From positions 1 through 64,000 of the forward strand of contig DF241601.1 of the NCBI GenBank assembly GCA_000507305.1: DNA of 64,000 nt, given 5' to 3'. Below the pieces are notes generated by a model, which did no database searches, had not been told where the DNA came from, and worked only from the letters and a program-made list of their open reading frames with translations. The stretch comes from Breviolum minutum Mf 1.05b.01. Its lineage: Eukaryota > Sar > Dinophyceae > Suessiales > Symbiodiniaceae. Positions 1 through 10,500 of this stretch are shown here, one piece after another. The translations under genes were made by a program, and so were the position numbers. The stretch's first letter is position 1. Each line of letters begins with the position of its first letter.

Positions 1-280
1 GGTTTGTCCCACCACTAGCACCAGTAGCAGGAGTAGCCACCGACGAGGTGGGAAAAGAAGGCAGTTCAGCCGCAGCAGATCCAGTCTCAGGATATGGAGA
101 CTGAGGAATAGGGCTAGACAACCCAGTGTAGTTGATAACCAAAGGGCTGGCTGGTGGTGTAGTGAAGCGAGCCTCAGTAGTGCTGGTGACTTGGTTTTCC
201 AGAGCCAACACTCGTGCAGATAGTTCAGAAAGATCACGGCGAAGACTCTGCAACTCCGAGACCAAGGATTGAAGGCTCAT
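1..280 (-). CDS. Coiled-coil / Ser-Thr-Pro-rich ORF, partial at window edge
   Basis: Unrecognised protein, open to the window edge (about 93 codons visible). It starts at an ATG at 278-280 that overlaps the stop of the preceding ORF (ATGA). The first ~35 residues form heptad-like leucine spacing (MSLQSLVSELQSLRRDLSEL, then SARVLALENQV), consistent with a short coiled coil. The rest is low complexity, rich in Pro, Ser, Thr and Ala (for example PIPQSPYPETGS). The lack of stops for 280 bases in GC-richer sequence supports real coding. Together with the upstream membrane ORF it looks like part of a polycistronic element, possibly mobile, but I cannot name a family. Confidence 0.5.
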   Translation of the reverse strand, partial: MSLQSLVSELQSLRRDLSELSARVLALENQVTSTTEARFTTPPASPLVINYTGLSSPIPQSPYPETGSAAAELPSFPTSSVATPATGASGGTN

Positions 281-579
281 CCACTGCGAGCTCGAGTGCT
301 GATTGCGTTTGAAAGTGCAAAAGCCCGATGCCGAAGATGAGCTGAAAGAAATTGCCGAGCCAGAATGCAAGCCTCGAGAAGCTGCCCCAGCACCAGACCA
401 CAAAGAATCCCAAGCAGCAATGAAGGCCAGTGCAGCTCAGAACTCAGAGAAGGCAATTGCAGGTCCTGACAGGTTACAGGAGGAATCGGGAGCGATGGTT
501 CTGCTGCCTTCAACAAAGCAGAGACCAACGCAGCAGAAATACCCCCTGTGGCCACAGAACTCTGCAACTGCAAGGGCAT
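277..579 (-). CDS. Small single-pass membrane protein ORF (100 aa)
   Basis: Unrecognised 100-residue ORF. It has a hydrophilic N-terminal third, then a hydrophobic segment at about residues 50-72 (WPSLLLGILCGLVLGQLLEA) that should span a membrane, then a basic tail (FLSAHLRHRAF, ending STRARSG). Its stop codon overlaps the start of the next ORF as ATGA, an arrangement more typical of compact viral or mobile elements than of a nuclear gene with introns. No enzyme motif is visible. It could also be an exon pair of one gene with a missed splice. Confidence 0.45.
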   Translation of the reverse strand: MPLQLQSSVATGGISAALVSALLKAAEPSLPIPPVTCQDLQLPSLSSELHWPSLLLGILCGLVLGQLLEACILARQFLSAHLRHRAFALSNAISTRARSG

Positions 580-849
580 ACGCTTGTGCCCGAATTGCTG
601 CAGCCCCCAAGCAAATCATGAGAGTCATAACTTACTTCCCGAACTTATTCTTCATGTGTTGGGAGAAACAAAGGCCAGCAACCCGCATCTTGATGATTGT
701 TTGAGTTGTTTGGGTCTTGTTATGGGTTTTCGTAACAGTTTGTAACCACATATTCCATATCACAATTGAGCCAGTTCAGATCATCTTGAAGCCTCTCTCC
801 CCCAATATCTGGGCCCATCTGTTGCATTCCTTGCCCCCTCCCCTGTCAA

Positions 850-2310
850 GCAGCCTCGCTGGAGTCTAAGTAGTGCAGGATGAAAGCGCCCATCCTCCTC
901 CATGTCCAGGAAGACCTGCATCAGGACATTGATACATAAGACGGCTTTATGCTGACATGATTCCCAAAGACTTTGACAACATCATCCCGTCGACCTATCC
1001 GTGTCTTTGATTGTGGAAAATATGCTTACAGTATACAGCATATCTATCTACAATCCTGAACGTAACGATGCATCCCAGTTGTTCTTTCCATTCCTTTGAC
1101 ACAGGCGCATGATTTGGCTATTTGACCAATATCCTCTGAAATCCAGCTTGCGCCATGCCTGTCGTGCTAGCTCGTCATCTTGTCGTTTATTTAAAAGAAT
1201 GCCATACATGGCAAAGTTGTAGGTCACCTGGTCGGCACCATGGGTCACGGGTTTCACCAATGGATGTGGTGAGGTGATCTCACCATGGCAACTTTTGGAG
1301 TTTGTGATTTTTCAATCAAAAAACTGGAGGATCAAAAAATTGCTTCTTAAAAATCCACGAAAAAAGGTTTTTCATCTGCTTTTCATGCAGCATCAAACCT
1401 CATCAAAGGCCAACTCCCGACTTTGCCTCAGTTTCATGGGAGTTCCACCAAGGGGTTCAACAAAAATACAGCTACCCTCTGGTAAACTAACATAGCTGGC
1501 TGGAAAACCACCATTTTCAATAGGATACATCTTCATTCATGGTGGATTTCCAGCAATTTTAAATCACCGGAGTGTATCATTTTTATGGTTGCTCAAATAT
1601 GTTTCATCATCATCCCTTCAAAAAAACGACATCTTTCAAAAAACACCAAACATGCGTTGTCACAAATGGTCAAAACAAGCTGTGCTAAGTCTGCAGCATG
1701 GCTTCCAGGCAAGCTTGGAATCGATTGAAGTCTCGCCGGCGGATGAAGCGCCAAAGCCATTTGTGACCTCAATGTTTTCAACAAAAGCTAGCAACCCTCA
1801 CAGAAAACCTGCATTTTCTCAAGAAAACAGTGGAACTACACAGAAAAGAAACAGGTCACAACACCACAAGACCACACAAAAAACATCCATAAAGGGTTCT
1901 CTTCAAAAAAGCTCTTGTTTTTGGACCTCGGAAAGGAGAATGCCTCCACTTTTCCAGAGCTTTGAAGCTCTGGAATTCTGTACACTGTACATCTGTACAT
2001 GTTCGAACTTCTCCAATAACGAAAGCTCTTTGATGAGCCTCACTAAAGAACTACATAGTAACAAAACCACATTATCAAAATAGCACTTCAAGCAGTACAT
2101 TCCAAGCTTTCATGCATGATCTCGCCTACCTCCTTGTTTGTATCCTTGTTCTTTGGCGCGTTCATAGCCTTCACGTAATAAGACTTGCAGTTCCTCCATG
2201 CCGAGGTGGGAGAAACCAATCAAATCCAAGAACTTTCGCCAAGCCGAATGTCCAGGCATGTCACGAATGTGATGCACTTCACCTTGGGCCCCAATCGATA
2301 TTACCAAACA
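850..2310 (-). CDS. Possible exons of an unrecognised gene
   Basis: Several exon-sized minus-strand stretches show protein-like composition. About 2143-2285 encodes GEVHHIRDMPGHSAWRKF followed by LDLIGFSHLGMEELQVLL, after a CCCAAG|G acceptor. About 1690-1765 has two competing frames. 1080-1240 encodes an Arg/Lys-rich helical peptide including GYWSNSQIMRLCQRNGK. 880-950 encodes VLMQVFLDMEEDGRF. I do not recognise a family. They may be the 3' part of the ubiquitin E2/E3 gene that lies upstream on the same strand, or a separate gene. Exon borders are not fixed. Confidence 0.35.
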
Positions 2311-2338
2311 AAAAAGATGCACCACAATTGATATAAGC

Positions 2339-2430
2339 CATTATGGATCCATGGATGGTAAATTTACCTGACATGAATATAGTTGAATTTGATGGTTAAA
2401 TGTAGGTAAATATATCATATATCCCATGGG
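2339..2430. mobile_element. MITE family B, copy
   Basis: Ends around the palindrome ATGGATCCATGG on the left and CCCATGGG on the right, with interior GTAGGTAAATATA-type words shared by the whole family. Confidence 0.6.
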
Positions 2431-2674
2431 CTATCAATGATATTGATTGTGTGCAGCCTCTATCACAAGATAATTTGGGACACGGCATCATGTCCCAACC
2501 TGCCGAAAACCTCACTAATTTTTTGGACTTAGACCACTTATTTCCATTGAATTGTTGTTTTTTCTGAATACGTACCTCATCACTACAAGACCCACATCCA
2601 CACTTACTTACTTCTATTGTTTTCTTGAAATTCAACAAGAAATTCCAGGTGTTTTTGATTCATATCATAGCAAA

Positions 2675-2797
2675 GGCACTGAACATCTCGAACAAAGCTG
2701 CTGACATCTCTGGTGCTGGAAAACCATAACGTTTGTCGTACTCCTCTTTGAGGCGAGACCAGTCAGGCTGCCCTTCTTTTGGCCGAACCAAACTGAG
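2675..2797 (-). CDS. Exon of unrecognised protein
   Basis: A minus-strand exon follows a TTCTCAG acceptor. Its product contains LVRPKEGQPDWSRLKEEYDK and then RYGFPAPEMSAALFEMFSAF. The composition is clearly protein-like and the flanks are AT-rich. A second exon of similar quality lies at about 3755-3870 and encodes MAEAPETQLSFSPEEQRDLA followed by WDANRRGNTLIMSLR, ending at a possible GC donor. Both are downstream of the SPRY exons and could be the C-terminal part of that gene. No domain recognised. Confidence 0.45.
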
Positions 2798-3715
2798 AAA
2801 GAAGACTTGAAACCTCAGAGGAATCTGCGGGGCAACAAAAGGGCAACACCCTCCCCCAATGTCAACCCCCCAAACATAAATAAGACCTTATTAAGGGATA
2901 ATTCATTTTCTTGGATCAGGGTGGTTAAGAAACACCTTAAAAATAAGGCCTTATGTTTTTTGCATTTCAATGGAGAAACGTGAAGCAAAATCCTTGAAAT
3001 GATATTCCATGAAATACTGAGGTTCATGATGGGATCCTTAATTCTTGGCTTATCATAATCCCTACATAGGTGGGTAGTTCACTCCCCAAAATACTCACTG
3101 CTCAATTGGATTGAGAAACAGAAGTCCCCCCTCTAATTTTGACAGATCAATGTTGCCCAAAACCACGTTGAATTTCAATGAATTTCAAGTATCCGGAGAG
3201 TTGCATGTGATAGTGGAAAGTGTCAATCACTTCTTAAGAGCTTGGCACACAGATGATATTAAAATTGTTTTTGGTCCCTTTAACGGCCGTGTGATGACAT
3301 CCCTGCGGTCACAGAACCCTTCCAAACAAGACATAGACCAAACAACAGTTTTCACGCGTCAAAAACGTGACATGATAGTGAAAACACAACCAGAAAGAGA
3401 AAAAGCAATAACAGCGAAAGAGGGAACCATGCAGAAACTCAACAAAAGGCGAACATAGCAAAGAAAAAGGAGCGCAGCAAGTGCAAGCTAACTTGGAAAA
3501 GTTGTTCATACGCGGCCACATGCTGATTTAAAACTCCGAAAATGCTTCTGGCTTATGATGGCTTACAGTATCACATTGCAAGTACCATTCTGCAATAGTA
3601 TTTGCATCGAACATATGTTCTGCTAACTTCACTTCCCTTACCTGCTACCATCCTGCTACCACATTAAAGTCAAACAACAATATCTTGCTGGCAGTCCCAC
3701 CCCAACAAGAACTCA

Positions 3716-3732
3716 CACACACACACACACAG
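3716..3732. repeat. (CA)n microsatellite
   Basis: About eight CA dinucleotides. A similar (AC)n run lies at 9388-9403, directly after the RING exon donor. Confidence 0.9.
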
Positions 3733-4465
3733 GTCAAAACTGCACTCTTAGCGACATGATGAGGGTGTTGCCACGTCGATTGGCATCCCAAGCCAGGTCC
3801 CGCTGCTCCTCTGGGCTGAAGGACAGCTGTGTCTCGGGTGCTTCAGCCATCCTCAATGCAGGATGCCCAGGCTACAGAAAACCACTTTGCTGCAGGAGAA
3901 GGGGTCCGTCCAAGACCATGCCTAGTATATAGGAGGAAATTATGAGAAGAGCAAGCACACACATACATACACATATAATCGCATACTAGAATCATCAAAC
4001 AGGTGTAAAGAATTCTGGAATCTGTTCAACAAATTCTCAGTGACATTCCCAATGACAGAGCTACGCAGCTACAACAAACTCAAGACCACAAACTGTCTGA
4101 TCATCACTTGGAGAACCCAATGCCTTCAGGAAGGAATCGATTGATCTGACTGGAACAATTCTATCCGAAATAGGTCAATCCATGGATGCGGATGGTCCTA
4201 GAGATATCGCTACCTTGCGTAGATCTAACACTTAGCACCAGCAATTGCATACAGTACTTACATCTGTCGTATTCACTCACTGGATACAGTAAGTTGGAAC
4301 ATGGACATTGTTGGAATGAATTTTGACCAAAGTATACTAAAGTCATGGAAAGCCCGGTCTATTCCTACTCCATACTCGGATATCTATGGATATCTCTTTG
4401 CCCCTGCGGAAACCGCAGCCAACTACCTTCAACGAATCTCAGGTGAATTCCCATCATCCCGTCGC

Positions 4466-4552
4466 CAAGGTACAGGTGAACCTCCGCTGCGCGACGTAAC
4501 GCTACAGCTGGACGAAAGCCACCAGGTGCCTCTGGCACTTTGAAGGCAATGC
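4466..4552 (-). CDS. SPRY domain, exon 3
   Basis: After CCACCAG the exon encodes IAFKVPEAPGGFRPAVALRR and then AAEVHLYLG, the 'lG.AFk.v.....y.Pavsl....v..nfG' end of a SPRY domain. It completes the three-exon SPRY. The 3' border is probably a GC donor at CTTG|GC. Confidence 0.82.
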
Positions 4553-7500
4553 CTGGTGGCCACAAACACGTCGTCGCTTTCGATGGGTTAAATTCAAACA
4601 TGTGGCACACGTCGAATCAACGGGTTAAAACATCCCTGAACAAAATTATTTCAAGCAAATCCATGTAACGTTCCTACGATGGACATCTTGTTGTTTTTGT
4701 TTCCTCTGTTAACTTTCAAGAAGACCTATGCCATGATCCAGCTGCAGATTTTCATGGCCAAAGATCTCTGTCTCTCTCGTTCTCTGTCTCTTTTCATGTG
4801 CTGTGGTTTCGGTATACGTTAGAGAAAGAAACCTATCCAAACTTGAAACATGCCCACAATGTAGGCTGAAACGTGTACGTTCAGAGTGGGATCAAAAAAA
4901 ACAAACCAAACATGTCCTTCTTCACGGTCTTATCTATATACAATATTGAATGATATGATATGATATGATATGATATGATAATCTTTGCATTTTTTGCCAG
5001 GCCCACTACCTGCCTAATTGCCGGCCATTCCTTAAAAAAGAGATGGCTCCCTGTTGCACCACGGCAGTGATGGTATCTCCTTCTCCAAAGGCTTCACCAT
5101 AGCGAGTGAATCGACCTTGATGAGCTTTCCATCCATGATCACCTCAAGACGGCTGCAAGAAATAGATGTAAACATGAGGAATACTCCTATACTGGCCTAA
5201 AGGGCCTCTACTCCAACAATATGGTGACATGCTTCAAACATGCTCAATGATTGAAATCTGGTTTTTCTTTCACAAGGTAAGGTTGGAATGCCTTGAAGAT
5301 CAACTTTCAGTGATCCTTCCGGGGCTATCATAAAAAAATGTATATGAAACTAAGGCCAGAGCCATAGGAGCGTGAGGCGTGATAGCCCCAACCTTCTTGG
5401 GATTGTCCCACCAACAAATCTCCTTCTTCAGAAATCCATCCAACCCGTATAGCACTGTCGGCTGGCATACGACGAATGAAAACAGAAAAGGCACTAGATC
5501 CTGGTCCAGGACTCCAGGCTGAGAAACTGGGGGAAATATTCAAAACGCAATGCTTCAACATGTTGGAAAACAGAACATGATGAAGGGAATCAGCGGGCAA
5601 CAAAATCTCGGAGAGAGACACTGTCACATGGAACTGAAGCTGACGAATCTACTGACCCTCTACACTCCAAGGGCTCTTGAGTTTTCTTTCCTAGATCTAT
5701 GGCATCTGATGGATAAGTCCAGAAAGCAAATCGAATCTTAAAAAAAGAAAGTCTACCCTCCCTGAAGCTGACATAGGCCCTACAAATCAATGGTTGGAAG
5801 ATGAAACGTCCTGCTGGAATGGCCAATTTTCAGAGGCGAACTGTTAGTTTCAGGGAGGGTATCTTGAAACAGCTGTTTAGATTGCTGAAAAAAACATGGG
5901 ACGGGCCTGTAGAAGCTCGAGCTACTCCAGAAATACAAGTCCATCCACCTATGCGACAGAAACAAAATAGCAATAGGATTCAAAAGGGACATATTTCAAC
6001 TGTATCAGGATTGAAAGTCATCGAAACACAGTTCGAAATCAAAAGATTGAAAACATATCCAACTATTCTGAAAATAATTACTGCACTGTAGTGAGACTCA
6101 GCTTAGTCTAAAATAATTCAGCCTCTAATTCTCCTGGCTGCACAAAGGACCTGGAACATATTAACCAATGACCACATCCCAAATCAAATCAAAGTCAATT
6201 CTCAACCGGATCAGCAGTAATTGATAATCATATACCCCCACCTTACCGGGTTCGTATCTTCACTCCAACCATGTAACAAACAATAAATCCCCACAATCCT
6301 CCACGTATCAATACCCCAACAGAGATTTCACGCCAAAAAAACTCAAAAAGTATCACTTCCAAAAATAAACTCCAACCATCAACATCCCATACTACACCCA
6401 TATCTTTCCCCTTTCCCCCATTTAAGGAAAAAAACGTTTGCCCCCTTCCCATTTTCAACAAGAACGACTAACGTATCATCCCCCACGTTCTGCTCCACGA
6501 TAGCAATGTCGTGCCAACTCTTCGAATTTGGATGTTGCAAGCTGATCCGATCCAACAATCTGTTCGATGCTCCATTCACTGGGCAACTCGGAGGTCTGGC
6601 AAAGACCGACGAGGGAGTCCCACCGGCACATAAAACCACCGGGGAAACGAATATAGCAAGTTTTACCTCTAGAAAAATAGAGGAATAGTGTAGGTAGGTT
6701 GGACATATTTTTTTTCAAAGCATGAAATTCATGTGGCATTCAGTCACTTCAGTCATTATACTGCTGTGAGTTTTTGTCTTTTTTTTACATGTGCTAAAAG
6801 GCGCATCCTTTCCCCAAAAAACCAAACCTGCAAAATTCTTTTAAAAAGCAGTTGCATATATTTCAACTGAAAAAAAACTTCGTCGAACAATTTTCCGCCT
6901 GATGTTCTTCATCGCTAGGTAAGGTCGGGAAGTACTTGGGATAGCGAGGTAAGATGAATTGAACTTCACGCGCCAAAGCCTCCTGTAGGAATGGTCCTTT
7001 TACCTCCTCCCAACCAACATTGGAAATGGTCAGCAATTGCCTAAGTGCATCATGGTTCGGACGACTCAGGCATGGAGGAGAATTTAATGAACAAAAAAAA
7101 AGTTTAAATAGATTCGCAACCCAAGACAATATGAATAGCATCATGGCAAAGTGCAGTCAAACCTTAGACCTTACTGTAGTTTAAAAGAATCAAGAGTATA
7201 TAAATTCACCCAGGAACTTTAAAGCATCTTTAAACAAAACCTCAGGAGTTTTCCTACCCCCTTTTCCAACACAAAAAAACTAGTTGGGCCCTTCAATAAA
7301 TCCTATGGCCCTTTAGATTTTAGATCTTCTTGCTGGTCAAAGGGCAGAATGTATGCCAACCATGGAGTGGCTTGCTTGGTACGGCCCTCCTCAGAACACA
7401 GAAACTGCTGCAATGCCAAGTCAGCTGCAACTCGAATTTCAGGCCATTGGTCACAACAATGCAGGAACAACCTGTGCATCACCTGAGCAACATGTTGGAT

Positions 7501-10500
7501 GGCCCTGTTAAAAAGAGAAACAATAAATATCCAAATCTCAAATTGAACTTTCAACATCTTTCCGGTAAACCACATACGTGCACAATGGATGAAGTCAAAC
7601 ATGACTTTTTGATGGGCAAGAAACAAAGTAGCCTTTCAAAAGCTTGAGAGATGCATGGCGATCCCCATATAAGACCTGCTTCAGCAACTGATGCATCATC
7701 TCAGGAAAAGCAACGATCGCATCTATTGCTGCTGGCGGACGTCCAGACAATGCTTGGAAGACAAGTGGTGGAATATGCGAATCTTGCCTCACAGTTCGCG
7801 GGCGGCCACTTTTAGAATACATGCGAACGAACGTCCATGCTTGCAGAGTCGTTTGAAAAGTTCATGTGAAACACCAAGATTTTATCAAACAATATCAACG
7901 AACTGGCAACTTGGACTTTCCAACTTTGTTGGAGAACATGCTATTCTCAATCGGGTCTTTTCCATATAAATCTGTTCTTTTCATGTCTTTTCTATCATTT
8001 CCCATACGGTCCATGTATGGTATATTTGCCTACATCTAGCATAAGGTATAGGTAATTATAGGCACCACACGTGAATCCTATGGGTTTTCAACATTTTTCA
8101 ACCACTTTTGCTGATAGAAACCAAATTGCTCTTGAGCCGAGGACTTCGCCAACAAGCGCAAGGATTCCGATAGAAGCTCGAAGGCTGCCCTCGAATGCTG
8201 CTCATGAATGAACAATGGTAGCCAATGACCTTGGAAGATGACAATTTGATTGTGAGAAAATGATAGAACATGTAGCGAAACACATAGATTCTGATTTGGA
8301 TGGTTGCAACATACTTTCCATAAAACGACAAAAATGCATGTGTACAAATTATGAATGACTAGATTTCTAGATCCAACAGGTTTGACATGGCGCCCAGTGA
8401 CTCAACGGCTCCTTCCACGCGGCTTTTCGTAATCCACCATCCCACGCAGTTCGAGAGATTGCATCGAAATGCGCCGTCAAAGTGGCCAAACGTCCACGAC
8501 CCTGTGCCAAGACGCCAATGCCAATGGTATCCTCCAGGGGTTACATGACACCGTGACACCAACCCAAACTTCCAAGCTTCATGCACATTTTTTGGGGTAA
8601 ATTTGTATCAACTGGGATGATGCTCCCCCTGAAACAGCATGTGTAATGGATTCCCCTGATCCCTGTCCTCTGAAGGACCAATCTTTTCATGGAAACATTT
8701 AACCTCTTGAGCCTCCCAAAATAAGGGAGCTTGAGATGCCTCCTGCCATGCTGGCACTGCAAAGGATAAACAAACACGTTCATGACGCCGTAGACACGAC
8801 ATCCTGGATGGCATGAAGGTTGGAATATCACACCCCAAAGAAATAGAGATGAATCCGGAACCCATTCCAAAGCCCTACAAATTATAAATCTCATTCATAT
8901 ATTAAATTACAACTCAATGCCTTTCTGTTCACAACAAGTTCCAAATGAACAACAAAATTAAAAACAGCTCGCTTTTAGTATGGAAAAAACATCGCTATCA
9001 TCCACTATAATTTATCACCTGAAAAAAACCACGACTTGAGACTTTGAGCTGAGTGACAATTGAATCACTATCCCTAAAGGCCAACTGGCTAGCTGTGCCA
9101 TTTGTTGTAAAGCTGTTTCGCATAGGCCAGGCTCAGGGTTTGCTGCGGCCCGGCTTGAGGCTCTGGGAGCTGTTTGGTGGTCCTCATGCGTGCAACAAGG
9201 GCGAGCAAAAAAATAGCACCGAATCTTTGGAGATATGGGAAACAAATCTGAATATATCTATAATATTCATAATTTTCTATATATATCTATATATCGTATT
9301 AGTGTATTCAAATCAAATCATCTAGCTGCTATCGACTTTCTTTTTGGTTTGGGAAACTTCTACACATATGACAGGGCAATTAGAACACACACACACACAC
9401 ACAAATGTCCTATACCTTCCATCAATACTTGCCAACGCCACGCCACGCCAAGGTTCCAGCAATGCCACACGGTGGAAAGGCGAGCGACACAAGGGGCAAA
9501 AGTTGGACTTGAGCTGCTGAGCGCAAGGTAAGTGGAAGAAGTGTTTGCAAGTCAACCTTGGGGGGGCATGACCAGTGCATCACTGTGATCATCCAATGGG
9601 TTTTGAAAAAAGAATTTTCACCAAAAAAAAAGGTGCATGAATCATGATATATATGTATATAAGATTTACATAGTAAAGTCGAGGGGCATAGGTATGGATA
9701 CACCAGATCTCAAATAGTAAGAAAAAAAATGAATGATTCAGAACCACTCCATTTGTCAAATCAGGTATTTTACTGTTTTAGAAATAGTAGTAGTCATAGT
9801 AAATAGTAATAGTACTAGTCACATCAACTTCCCCCCTTTCAACTTCTGACATCTTACCAACCAATCATTTTCTAGCCGAGAAGCTGCCCTTCACTATCCA
9901 CCAATCGTGCCAACGGTCTTGCTGCAGGTGCACCTTTCAATGCACCTCTTGCATCATCATCTAAATGCCCAAGGCAAATGACACAGGAATTCTCCAAACA
10001 GGCCTCCCAAACCACTCGGCAAAGCTGTTACCAATGCCCTGAAACTAACATACATCTAGCAGCTGAAAATATGGCATCCCAAAAGGAAAGTAATCTTCCA
10101 ACTTCCAACCATCAATTTTCAGGTGCTATATTAGTTTCAGGGAGGGTAGTTTGAAAAATCTGATACTGCCACCTTTGATTACCATCTTTAAAGATTTGGA
10201 AACACAATATGGTGAAATGACCTGGCATCCCTAAACAATGAGATTCAACAACTAAAAAAAGATAGTCTTTACACATTGAATTACACATAATACCCCAACA
10301 ACCAAACCTATTTTCAAAAAAAACACCTGGCAGGATTTGATAGGATTTACAGGAATCCAAAAACTCACAAGTGGAATTCCAAGTAAATGACAACACACCT
10401 GTAGAGCACACCCCAGGCAATCCCCCGTTCGCCAACAATGAAAGGAATCCCTTCATAGCCTGTTGGTAAAGATTTAGGGGTGTGTTCCAGTTCGGTGTGT

